A stretch of 64,000 nt of DNA from Pseudoscleropodium purum (Eukaryota > Streptophyta > Bryopsida > Hypnales > Brachytheciaceae), in contig OZ017797.1 of assembly GCA_963969395.1 (NCBI GenBank), positions 13,206,001-13,270,000 of the forward strand, given 5' to 3'. Within the stretch, counting starts at the first letter, position 1; each line of letters opens with the position of its first letter. The notes below the pieces were generated by a model. It saw only the letters and a list, made by a program, of their open reading frames with translations. It was not told the DNA's origin and ran no database searches. Of this stretch, positions 34,374 through 45,305 are shown one piece after another. A program made the position numbers and the translations under genes.

Positions 34374-36635
34374 CATTACAAAAAATTTGGGCCCTCCAAA
34401 GGGCCGCATAAGGACTCCATGTATTGTCTCCAAAGCTAGAAATGCACCACTGCTATTGGATGCTGGATCCAGGAAATTATTAAAAAAAATTTGAGGGAAT
34501 ATGAAAAAATTCGCTTATGGAGACAAAAGTGGAGCCATCAATCAAAACCAATACCTTCATTAGAGCATCCAAGTCACTTCCCGCCTCTTGGACACCCTAA
34601 AAAATGATAGCTAGAATCATAGTTGGCCCTGACAAATGATGTGTTGGCACCAACGTGAGGATTAAAACCTCTTTAAATAATGGAAGGCCCACATTAAAAA
34701 ATGGAAGGCAAGGAAAAACAAGAGCTTCTTGATGAGTGCATTGCACTTTCTCCCAATAAAAAAATGGGTAGTCGCTGACAAGGTACACTTAAAAGTCATC
34801 ATTACTCCAAGTGAAGTTGGAGTCAAATATCCATTTTGCCCAAGTACTATTTACAAACTCTGAATACTCTCCATTATGTTAGTAGAGGCTTCATCCACAA
34901 ACTGCTCTTTTTCGTAGATGATGGATCAACCGAGAGGATGATCTTGGATGAATTAGGGTAGCATGAAACCAAAGTTCATTAACATCCTCTTCTTGGTTTA
35001 GACACCAAGTCTCTATTAGCGCCAAAGTTGACACTACCATGTGGGTTTCGGTTGAATCCAACTACCTCAATTCTAGAACTAGGACTTCATTGTTAGAAAT
35101 AATCTCAAATTTGTCAAACTTAGAGGGGCGGTTTTTTCATGTCTGTTGGTATGTAAGAGAAGTGTGTTACTTCAATCCCAGAAAATTGATAATGGCTTTA
35201 ATTGAGATCATCAATAGGGTGGAGGTTGCAGGTCTATATACTTTGAATGTGTCTTTTGCTCCATAATTTGCTTCATTGATAAAGAGGGATTGTCCTTTGT
35301 ATGAACAAGTTCCAAGATCTAAGTTTTGTGCCTACAAATCTTAAAGTGCCACCAATATTGATTTGTGGGTAGATGGAGAAATTTACCGTCGAGATCCTTG
35401 CAAAGAAGTCCCTCTAACTTTTAGAATGATCAAACAGTGGCTTGAATTCATCTACCTAGAAGAAGGAGGGTTGCTAGGATTTTGTAAGAGGCTTACCAAC
35501 TTCAGTAGTGGTTTAGAAAGGGAAAATGTAGCATTAGAGGAAACAATTTGGAACTACCAAGTCCAGATGGACATTCTAAATAACACAGTCTCTATACTTC
35601 ATGCACAATTGCAGGAGGTCAGGGGTCAACTCCATTTAGCTCTAGAAACAATTCGTGGAAAATGTTTACAATATTAAACCATTATTGAAAAGGGTAGGTA
35701 GCTAGAAAGGCAGTGTGAAGAATTAAGGGAGAAAGTCATTGGATTTGGAAATTAGAGATTTTAGATAGCACTATAGACATTACTATGCTTAATCTAGGGA
35801 TCAATGGACATTCAAGAAATTATCAATTCACTTACCAAATTTTCCCACAATTTGTCTCATTTTTTGGATGTGCTCATTTCTCCACCCATTGCACTTAATG
35901 TCACTGTTGCCTCCCAAATTACTTTAGTGAATCTACCTTCTTCTCATTCAAGATTGTATAAATCACTTCTTTTTTAATCACATTTGTTTTTCTAAAGGTC
36001 GATTATATCTCTAAACTTTTTGAATCATGGCATTACTCATGCTTTTCCTTTAAGTTTTGGTTTTTTAGGGATGACTCTAAACGCGTCTTGGATACTCCAG
36101 AAGAGTGCCTCATAAACAACAAAATGGTAACGGAAGACCAAAACTAATGCTCAAATTGCAAGCTCTGATGTCATTTGTGAATTGGAAGAAACAATATCTT
36201 TAGAATCCAAAATGGTGGACCAAGTGGCACTTCTAACTAGTGGAGATACCAAACTTACGGCATTCCTACCATCCTCCAGCCTCAACTTCATCCATCCATT
36301 GATTAACAATGTAAGCAAGTACCAAGGATGATAAAACATAGAAGATGAGCATTATAGGAGGAGTAGTGCATACTAAAATATAATAAAATTAAGAATGTAC
36401 TACAACAATATTGAGAATAAACTATTCGAAGTTGTTGGTACCATTATACCACGTCTAATACCATCCAACTCCCCCAAACATTGTTGTTGGATCCTCTATG
36501 CTTTTGGCATTTTTTCCATTTGGCACAAGGGATGCCACGATAAGTTTGGCACTCTATATTCAAGGACGCAAAAAAACAAATAATTTCTTTAGACCCTCCA
36601 AACAACCCTTTGGAGGGCCCAAATTTTGTGTAATG
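34374..36635. mobile_element. CACTA-like element with 28-bp terminal inverted repeats
   Basis: The left end begins CATTACAAAAAATTTGGG then CCCTCCAAAGGG (34374-34401). The right end is its near-perfect reverse complement (CCCTTTGGAGGG then CCCAAATTTTGTGTAATG, ending 36635). The first bases resemble CACTA-superfamily ends (CACTACAA), but the 3-bp flanks ACT and TCT do not match as a target duplication. The 2.26-kb interior has no transposase that I can see, only the decayed coiled-coil frame at 35012-35760. I infer a nonautonomous element. Confidence 0.6.
35012..35760 (+). pseudogene. Decayed coiled-coil ORF inside the CACTA-like element
   Basis: One plus-strand frame continues through four stops (35262, 35339, 35675 and one about 10 codons later). 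Before the first stop it reads YLNSRTRTSLLEIISNLSNL. Between the second and third it has RDPCKEVPLTFRMIKQWLEF and then a heptad-rich segment (LERENVALEETI, LNNTVSILHAQLQEVRGQL). Beyond the stops, LERQCEELREKVIGF continues the coiled coil. This looks like a former protein ending in a long coiled coil. I do not know the family; a gag-like or plant-mobile-domain-like protein is only a guess. Confidence 0.45.
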
Positions 36636-38222
36636 TCTAAAAAGAAATGGAAAAAGCAAGGAGATTGATTGGCTCTTGCAATAATGAATAATATTTTTTC
36701 TTGATTTTCCAATGACTACGGAGGTCAATTTAAGAACCACCTCTAATCCATTCCAGTGCCATTTATAGGGGCAATTCAAAATACCCAAGTAGAATTCAAA
36801 CCTCCTACCTTAGTAAATTCAGTGTAATTTTTTATGTTGAAATAAGGTAGAGACAACCATAGTTGACCGCTTTAGTAATTTTGGACATGATCTGGAGTGT
36901 TTTGAGGCAAAACAAATATTTTAGTTAGTGCAAACATAAAAATGGTGAGGATTTGCCAAAATATTGGTAATTTTACAATCTGATGCAAAATTACTAGGAA
37001 TTATAAAAGCTTCCAATGGGCATGGACCTGTGTCCAAAGTTTAGAGTCATACAAAATTGCTCAATGAGAGACTAATTCCTATTAACTTAGGCACAAAAAA
37101 AGGCACATGTATCATGAAGTTTGGTAATGAGAATATCATGTATCATGTTGTCGTACTAAGAAGCTTTTTCAAAGCATTCCCCCCAAAAAATCTGAAATGA
37201 ATCTCATCCTCTACCATATTTCTGCCACCTTAGTATTGGTTGGCAATAGAGAATTGGTTAGTAATGGATGGTTCTACCTTATTGTAAGATATGAGACGCT
37301 AAACCCATTCCACTAAATAGGGCTAGTAAGGTGAAAACTTAAAATTCTTATTCCATAGGAAAACACTAAAACATTTTATTTTCCATACATGAGAAGATTT
37401 TACAAATTTTGAATTCATATTTGTGATCAAAGGCCCCAAATTAGCTAGAAGGGTGAAAAAAATAGGATTAAGACAATAAAAAATAGTTTTTTCTTTTCTT
37501 TTAATTTATCCTATAAAATTGTGTTTTCACCTTGTTGGTCCTACTTCATGGAAGGAATAGATTAAGTTTCTTGCTTGCAAGATACCAACTTCAAAGAAGA
37601 ATATTTTGTTGGAAATATTGTAGATGAAATTGCGATATTATTAGGTATGTTCTCACTTGGTATTAGTAGGGGGTGATTGCAAGAAATTTGTAAGAACTTT
37701 ATAATGATTAGATTTCATTGAAAAAAATGAAATCAAAACCATCTTCAATGTTCAGCAGTGTGCGTGCAAGGGAACCCTATTTGTACAAATATAGAGGCTA
37801 TAAAATAATGTATTATTAGATTTCTTTTAGTAGTCACATGCCTCCCCATTTTATGAATAGACCACAAAAATCTCAAGTCTAGATCATTAAATTTGGGTAT
37901 TCCATAATACTAAAAAATACTAAACCTCAAAGTGTGACAAATTAGCAAAATTGACTTTTAATTATATAATGATTGTTTTTAATTTTGAAAAAATAAGGGA
38001 TATAATTACAATCAAATTATCTAGTTTCAATAAATATTTCAAGTTCATTGGGTTTTAGCAGAAAACAAGTACGTCACTCTCAATGTGACACAAAAAAAAT
38101 ATAGGTCTTTCTTGTAATCACCCTAGGGATGATGTTTGCAATGTGAATCTAGTCCAAAAGTAGGTTTAAATTCATTCTTGAGACCTTTAAATAACAACAC
38201 TCTTGAACACAAAGTGAAAACA
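36636..38222. other. AT-rich spacer with weak repeats
   Basis: The part 36800-37010 resembles about 8730-8850 (CTTTAGTAATTTT/CTTTAGCAATTCC, CATGATCTGGAGT/CATGTTCTGGAGT), so it is repeat-derived. Nothing gene-like is seen. Confidence 0.45.
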
Positions 38223-39125
38223 ATCCCTAATGAGTTCCTTGACTAAGTTTTCATCAAAAATGTTCCAAAATTGTCATTTCTAGTTAGGGTGTCAAATATT
38301 TTTTGAAGGAAATTCAACACATATATTGTAGGATCTTGTAGTACACTAGTTTGAATAGATATGGAAAAAATTTCAGAAATTTCCACTATATAGATTGTAA
38401 GATATTAGTATTTGAATTGGCAAAATCCTTCTTTGGGCTTAGGGAAAAATAGGAAGTCACACTTCACAAGGTTAAATTTGTATGAAAAAATGTCTAAAAT
38501 GGTGGTTACTATTTGGATTCATTTTTAAAGGCAAATTGACTACATGCTTGAAATTGTACAACATATATGAAAAAAATAGTAAGTAGAAAGTAGAGAACAA
38601 TTCAAAATACTAAATTGTTAAGGTTTAGATATGAAATTGAAAAATGCCAATTCCAATGGTTGTAATTTTGCAATAAAAAATCCTCATCTAATTATTGAAT
38701 TTTTATTTTAATTATTGAATTTGAGTGAAATAAAAGACTTCAAAGTTTATTTTAGAGTAGAGAATCTATAACTATCCACAAACTAAAATTCCTCATAACC
38801 TTCATAAATCTCATTAATCAAAATGGAATGATTCAAAGCTTTCTATAAGTATATAAATCTAGAAAACCTATTTCAAATTTTTGTTCAAAAAAAAAATGAT
38901 TTTTTTAATCTGTTCAAATTGCCTAGGTGAAGAAGAAAACTACATATCATACAATAGCTTTTTAACCATTTAGTCAAAAGTTATGAAAATTTTTAGGCCT
39001 TCAAGAAAAAACTTGTCCCAATGCTATGTGAAAATTTCAAATAAGAAAAATAAAATTGTCATCATAATGAGCTACTCCAAATCACTATGTTGCCAAAAAT
39101 TGCAACTTGGTCTTTAAAGGGTTAA
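38223..39125 (+). mobile_element. TTAA family 1, copy B
   Basis: Same body as copy A in the same orientation (GAGTTCCTTGACTAAGTTTT at the left, AATTTCAGAAATTTCCAC, TTTGTATGAAAAAATG, CAAAATGGAATGATTCAAAG). The right end reads GTCTTTAAAGGG then TTAA at 39122-39125. The left end is degenerate (ATCCCTAATGAG, without TTAA). About 900 bp. Confidence 0.6.
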
Positions 39126-39499
39126 TGAAATCTATTATATACCAAGAGTGTGGCAAGGTGGATAGAAAGAAAACCCTACAATGATTGCACTTAGAATCCC
39201 CCCATCAAAGTTCTTCAAAAACTTTTTTAAAATTTTGAATTAATTAATTAAAAAAATAAATTAAAAAAACATCAACAAGATAGTGTCATTAGCTAATTAC
39301 AAATACATGTCACTTTTGTCAATGTTTTCCATTTACACATACTCATGAGTGAAGCTATTTTACTTTTCTAAATGTAGATTCTACTTTACATAGCATGGCT
39401 ATGTAGCATACTATTATAACTTGGTAATAATCTAGATCACTATAGAAATTCAAAAATTACAATAACTCTTTCCTTTGCCTTTGCTTTTTGAAACTCTTG

Positions 39500-39840
39500 T
39501 GGCTTTGAATTGCCCCCTAAAGGACCAAAGAGCCCACTTTGGATTATTTGAGAACTTGTGTAGGCTCTATTAACTTCATAGTTTGTAATTTTTGCATGAT
39601 TTTCTTAAGATGGATGTTACTCATCATACTCTACTTGTCAAGCTTTGTATCATGTCATTCCAATGAATAATGCAAAAATTAGAAGAATTTTTTTATTTCA
39701 ATGTCAAATCAACAACAAAAATTATTTTCTAAAAGAATATTAAATATTTTCCAGGGATTGTAGAGATTGATACCTATTCAAAAACATTTGAATTTTTGAA
39801 TTTCAAATAATGAGGCAAGAGTTATGAGGATTTTTACATG
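39500..39840 (-). repeat. Inverted copy of the 2940-3272 repeat
   Basis: Begins CCCCCTAAAGGACC at about 39513, followed by AAAGAGCCCACTTTGG, then the landmarks listed for 2940-3272 in reverse. The CCCCTAAAGG start again matches the terminal sequence of the TTAA families. Confidence 0.6.
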
Positions 39841-39889
39841 CAAACAATGAGCTAAGGTAGAAAAAAACAAATGAAGTTCTCTCAATAGA

Positions 39890-40120
39890 AGAGTTTTAGG
39901 GGGTCTAGAAGCCTGTTTCGGGCATGTTCCCCCACAACGAGGGGAACGGTCCGCTATCAAATTTTTATTTTTCAAAATAAATAAATAAATAATATATATA
40001 TATATATAAATTGATCAATGACGTGGCAGGGTCTCGGCCATGTCAGACCGTTGCGACAAACCTGTTCCTTGCGTTTGCAAGCTGTGATAACTCGCAGGCA
40101 TCTAGAGGCCCCAAAAATCT
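39890..40120 (-). mobile_element. MITE-like repeat with 17-bp inverted ends
   Basis: The left end AGGGGGTCTAGAAGCCTG (near 39898) and the right end CAGGCATCTAGAGGCCCC (near 40096-40113) are inverted partners. The GC-rich termini flank an AT-rich centre with an (AT)n run at 39991-40008. The segment is the reversed relative of 50920-51180 and 8850-9150, sharing the TGACATGG...CCATGTCA-type core. Confidence 0.6.
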
Positions 40121-40710
40121 TCTAATGTTTGCTTTCAATTTTGAAAAATATCCAAGTATAAATAAATAAATAAAAGATATTAATTGCTTACTAGAACATT
40201 CGTACCATTGAGATTAATAATTCTCAAATTCTAACTTCCAAAAATTAATAGCTTATGAGGTTCTACCTCAGTTGTTCAAAAAAAAATTAATAGCACATTA
40301 ATTTTATATTTCTTTGAGGAATACCTTTTTCTTTACAAGTTTTAAAAATTGAATGTTAAAGTTTTTTTGTTTCTTTTATATATAATTTCAACTCTTTTTC
40401 CAACTTATTGACTAAAATGCACTAGTTACAAGACATATATGTATTTTTTTTCTAAAAATGTTAGAAGACAAAACTTCAGCTTTTGGAAGGGTTGGACAAA
40501 ACCTACATTTAGAAAAGTAGGTATATAGTGAACTTACAATTGGGGGGGATATTCACTCTAAAATTTTGGAATATTGTACTTGAACAAATTAACTAAAGGA
40601 CATTGTGGTTGGATTTGTTAAAAAATAAATATTGATGAAGATTTTTACCTTGTTTGAAGACAAGTATTTCGAAGCAATTTTAGGTCTCTTAACATGAGAG
40701 AATTTTAGGG

Positions 40711-41618
40711 ATGAATCCCTAGTCTCATTGTTTCCTTTAGGAACAAAATGGATTTGGGGTAGGCTTGTGTCACCTCAAATTTTGAGGTGATTTTTTAAAA
40801 CTTTTTCTTACATCAAAAAACATATTCATTATCAAGGAATATAATTTTTATTTCAATTGGTGCATAAGAGCAAAAGTGATGACACAAGATGCTCAAAATG
40901 AAGTAGATTGGGCAACAAAAAATTCCACAAATTTTTTAAATTAATTTTAAAATTTTTTTGCATAAGTTATATTTTTATTTACACAAAAAGCTTTGAACCT
41001 TTGATTCATTCCATTTGGATCAATAATGTGAAAGTTATCAAACTTCTTATTTTATTGACAATCATAGAAGCTTCTTGGAAAAATAACATATTGGATTTGT
41101 TTTTGAATTGAATTTTCACAATTATCAAAAAGAATTCTACAAAGCTAAATATTCTTGCTAAAAAAAATTTATTGTTGGAATTAGTGTATTTCAATTTAGT
41201 TCTTCCCTTAATCTCCTACCTAGTATCTACTTCTATAGTGAAAAATTTCTAAAAGAATGAAAATCACTTTTCTTAAAACTTTCTTTCCTAGATTTTCAAC
41301 TCATATCTTCAAGATAAAAAAATTCATTATAAATATGTAATAATACATATATTTTAAACTAAGAAGAATCAAAGTTAAATAATCTAGTGACAGAACATGT
41401 TCAAGGATCTGTTTTCTTCACTTTAAATGCAAATATCTTGAAATCTGTGCTGTAAAAGTTTTAAAAATTTCTTAAGCATATTTTATACTAGTCTTGTATA
41501 AGGTGTTATAGTTAAATGTGTAGAAAAATTTATAAAGTTTTTTGTTCTTTGCAATAGAAATGACAATTTTTAATGTTTTTTAATGGAAAAAGGCATCTGG
41601 ACTTTAATTAGGGATTAA
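40711..41618 (+). mobile_element. TTAA family 2, copy 1
   Basis: Matches copy 2 at 42100-42894 along its length: AATCCCTA start, ACAAATGGGATTTTGG-like word, CATTTGGAT, CTTCTTGGAAAAATAACAT, TACCTACTTCTA-like word, and an end AAAAAGGC followed by CTGGACTTTAATTAGGG. The right end has TTAA at 41615-41618; the left flank has TGAA. Frames do not align between copies, so it appears noncoding. Confidence 0.5.
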
Positions 41619-41834
41619 ATATACCTAGTCACCTTGCTTATATTGCTTGTATATACTTGCATTGTCTACACTTTTGTTTTATTTCCACATGATAATTACT
41701 AATTAATCCCTAACTACCTAAGGCCTTTTTGAACTTTTTGAACTTTGCTCTGAATTGAATAAAAATTCATTATTTTGATGAGTCTTATCATTTAAAAAAA
41801 ATGTAATTGTACAATTCAAATTAGTCTCGTATTA

Positions 41835-41990
41835 GAGATTTCTTAAGAAAACACAACAATTATATCATTATGTATTGAAATAATATTTAATCATAAGGGA
41901 GATAAAACTATGAAAGTAATTTGAAGTCTTTTGATCCTTTTTTTACATGCCAAATCTTAAATTGAGATCACCGAAAAAAAATGAGGTTAA
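41835..41990 (+). repeat. Repeat shared with 54610-54780
   Basis: GAAAACACAACAA, TTGAAGTCTTTTGATC/GTGAAGTCTTTCAATC, AAATCT and ATGAGGTTAA occur in the same order in both places. At 41987-41990 it ends in TTAA followed by CCCCTAAAGAAC, another occurrence of the terminal motif. Confidence 0.5.
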
Positions 41991-42099
41991 CCCCTAAAGA
42001 ACAAAATTGTGTGTTTTCGCAACATAGGAGTTTGAGGCAATTCACTACAAATGGAATTTTTTTTCTTCAAATTTTCAAACATGTGTCGGAGGAATACCT

Positions 42100-42894
42100 T
42101 TAATCCCTAAAGGACCATTGTCCCTTCAAGGGACAAATGGGATTTTGGGCAGGTACCTAAGGGCTGAATTTTTGTCGTGATTTTTTTATACTTTTTTTGA
42201 AGATATAAAAACTGATAAGCTTTATGAGAGTATAATTTTTTTTCACAATCGGTGCTTGGGAACATTAGTTATGACCAAATTAGCTCAAACGAGGGGACGG
42301 GAGCAGTCCGGGCAGCAAAAAAAATTTGAAAAAATTTGAATTTTTTTTAATATATTTTTTTCCTCATAGATTATATTTTTTTCTATCCAAAAAGCTTTTA
42401 TTCATTTCATTTGGATTTGTTATGAGAAAGTTATGGACTTTCTTGTTTTTGGAGTAGTTAGAGCATCTTCTTGCAAAAAATAACTTGTAGGATTCATTTC
42501 TCAATGCAATTTTTCAAATTTTTCAAATTTTTTTTTTGGCATGGTTTAGTTTACTTGATAGAACAATCTCACCATTGGGATTAGTGAATTTTAATTCTAT
42601 CTGAAATATATGAATATTTTAGATATTCCTTCTATCTCATACCTACTTCTACTTAACAATTTTTTTTAAATGAAAATTAAGTTTTTTTGATTTCTTTTTT
42701 TTTCCCAAGACTCTCAACTCAATTCTCCACTATAAAGATTTAAAGCTCAAAACTTTGTAGTGCAAAAATTTTCAGTAAAAAATGTTCAAAGTCAAAAAAT
42801 TCAGTCCCACAATGTGCTAAAAACTTGTTTTTTTCACATTGGCAGTTTTCAATGTTTTTTGGCAAAAAAAAGGCCTCAGTCCTTTAGGGGTTCA
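42100..42894 (+). mobile_element. TTAA family 2, copy 2
   Basis: TTAA at 42100-42103 followed by TCCCTAAAGGACC. The other end reads CCTCAGTCCTTTAGGGG then TTCA, so the inverted termini are TCCCTAAAGGACC and CCCCTAAAGGACT. The body matches copy 1 at 40711. It abuts the truncated end of family 1 copy C. Confidence 0.55.
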
Positions 42895-43713
42895 GGCCCA
42901 ATAATTTTTAGAACTTTTGACTACATGGTTAAAAAATTATTGCATAATACGTAATTTTCATTGATTGATAGGTAATCTAGGCAACTAAAAAAACTTCTTT
43001 AAAGAACACTATTTTAAGAAATAAAAATTTGAAATTGGTTTTCTAAATCTACATGTACGTGGAAAGCTTTGCATATTCCATTTGGATTAATGAAATGAAA
43101 GTTATGAGGAGTTTTAGTCAATGGGTAGTTATATAATCTCTACTCTAAGATAAATTTTGAATTCCTTTATTTAACTCAATTTTCAATATTTTTGGAAAAA
43201 ATAAAAACTTTAGGTATAAATTTTTTATTACAACATTACAAAAATTAAAATTGGCATTTTTCAATTCTATAACTAAATATTTAATACTTTAGTATTTTGA
43301 ATCATTATCTTCTTCTTTCTACTTACTATTCTTATCCTATATAATGTACAATTCCAAATGATGTGAAAATTTTCAATCAAGTAGCCAACTTGCCTTGATT
43401 AGAATGAATCTAAAGAATCACCAACAACATGGACATTTTTGTCATACAAATGTGACCTTGTGAAATGCAACTACCTTGTTTTTTGCAAGGGCAAAAAAAA
43501 AGATTTATGTTAATTCAAATGCTAATATTTTGCAATCTACAGGGTGGAAATTTCTGAAATTTTTTCCACATCTTCTCAAACTAGCTTACTATAAGATCCT
43601 ATCGTTACATGTATCCAAAAGTATTTTCTTTTCTAAAATTTGGTACTTGTATTGGGAATGGTAGTTTTGGAGCATTTTGGGTGAAAATATAGTCAAAAAC
43701 CTTTAGGGATTAA
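42895..43713 (-). mobile_element. TTAA family 1, copy C (reversed, truncated)
   Basis: Reverse complement of copies A, B and D. Its 5' end is at the right: TTAA at 43710-43713, then TCCCTAAAGG and TTTTTGACTATATTTTCA. The copy stops at about 42895, inside the stretch that reads AACCATGTAGTCAAAAGTT, where family 2 copy 2 begins. So one element appears to have truncated or replaced part of the other. Confidence 0.6.
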
Positions 43714-43729
43714 AGGACATAACATGCAT

Positions 43730-43990
43730 AAACCCAGGTGAATTTATGGCTTCTCAAAATCTACTCTATAATTTTTTGAAACAAATTTCTAGTGTGATTT
43801 TTTCTCCGTGATTTAGTATATATGAAACTCATTTTTAAGAGTCCTCAACACTATAAATCAAGATTTGCATTGGACACCTTTGGAAAAAATCTTGAATAAA
43901 AAACCATGATCATTCATTTTCAAAATCAAATTTTTGATGCTAAATTGGACTTCAATAAGAATTAATCATTTAAGAATTAGTAGTTACTTG
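43730..43990 (+). repeat. Dispersed repeat, second copy at 54785-55077
   Basis: Shared order: AATTTATGGCTTCT, AAAATCTACT, GTGATTTTTTCTCC, AAATCTTGAAT and ATCATT(C/T)ATTTTCAA. The second copy is interrupted or followed by the MITE at 55078. Confidence 0.6.
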
Positions 43991-45083
43991 TTAAGATTTT
44001 ATTTAACTTCAAAATTTTGTCACATCAGAATTCGGTGCCTCTGCATTTAGGTGTTTTGGAAAATCAATTACATCATTGAAAGATTGTTGCAATTATGACA
44101 TCCTAGTCACATAGTATTTTATTTATGTCACCTCCCATGGTAGTAATATACCTCAAATTTATTTTCAATTCTACATAACTGTAAGAACAATTAAATGATT
44201 TTTTTATAATTTCTTAAGTAATCTCTTTGTAAAATTCATAATAATTACCAAATCACTTAAAACAAGATGAAATTTTTGAAAGAAATACATATAACAATGA
44301 TAAAAAAAAATCATGGTAAAATTGGTGTATTATTGGAATTCACTCCAAGAAATTTTATATGTCAATAATGGTGTATTAAACTCTTTTTCCTATGCACAAG
44401 AGCACTTTAACTATTCCGTGCAAGTGTTTTGCATAGGTTCAAACTAGTGAAATGTATGGATGTTATAGCCTAATATTTCCTATGATAATAAACCCTAAAA
44501 AGATGCGTCCCCCATAACCAAGGTAGTCACCTTAATACTTTGATTATTGAACCAACAAGGACATTCTTCAATTATTTTGTTTCTACAATTCATAGTGAAA
44601 TCATTCATTGAACCTTTTAGATTCGCAACATCATTATCTTGTTAAAGTAATGTATGTAATCCAAATGGATGAATCTATACCTTAAGTTAGGTTTGTCTGT
44701 CTACTTTATTTGTTATTGTAAGATTTCTTCAATCATGCATCCTTGGTTGTATTTGTGGTACCATCAAAAAGCCCTCATTGAGGAAGGGTGCAAGGACTTT
44801 GCTTTGTGGCATTTGGACCTATAGTGTCAAAGTAATGGATTTTTGAGTTATTTTTGGTTTAAAAAAATTATAAAATTATTTTGGCTTTTATTTTGACAAG
44901 TGGCAATGGCATGGGGCATGCTAAGGTAGGAGTTTCTAAAAGCATACAAGTTCTTAAAGTGCCTACTTCCTCAAATGTACATGTTGCTTTTTTGTAGCCT
45001 TCAACAATGTACAAACAATATACACTTTTAGGAAGTGGACGCTTATAGAGCTCTACGCCATTTCAGCTTCAAAATTTTACAAC
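43991..45083. other. AT-rich spacer, nothing recognised
   Basis: No coding pattern. A CTAAGGTAGGAG word at 44923 resembles the terminal motif of the foldback at 45084. Confidence 0.45.
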
Positions 45084-45305
45084 TAAGGTAGGAGCACTTG
45101 ATGGTGTTAGTGTACCCAATAGCGTTAGAAACTAGGTAAGGCATTGATTTCAGAACTTAAATGTAGATAGACTATAGATGACTTATCAGTTAGGTAAAAA
45201 AAATAAGCTATCTATGGTATACCTACATTTATGTTCTGAAATTTTCATCATGTGTAGAATCTGACGTCATTGGGTACACTGATGCCATTGGGTGCTCTTA
45301 CCTTA
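45084..45305. mobile_element. Foldback MITE, full-length hairpin
   Basis: The termini TAAGGTAGGAGCAC (45084) and GTGCTCTTACCTTA (to 45305) open a 50-bp imperfect inverted repeat that also contains TGTACCCAAT. The middle continues to pair (TCAGAACTTAAATGTAG with CTACATTTATGTTCTGA), so the whole 222 bp folds on itself. The flanks TTTTACAA and TTCTACAA may be a degenerate 8- to 9-bp target duplication, as in Mutator or hAT elements. Confidence 0.7.

Noticed and set aside
41987..42114. Telomere-like CCCTAAA words
   Set aside because: Only single heptamers are present, never tandem arrays, so this is not an interstitial telomere.
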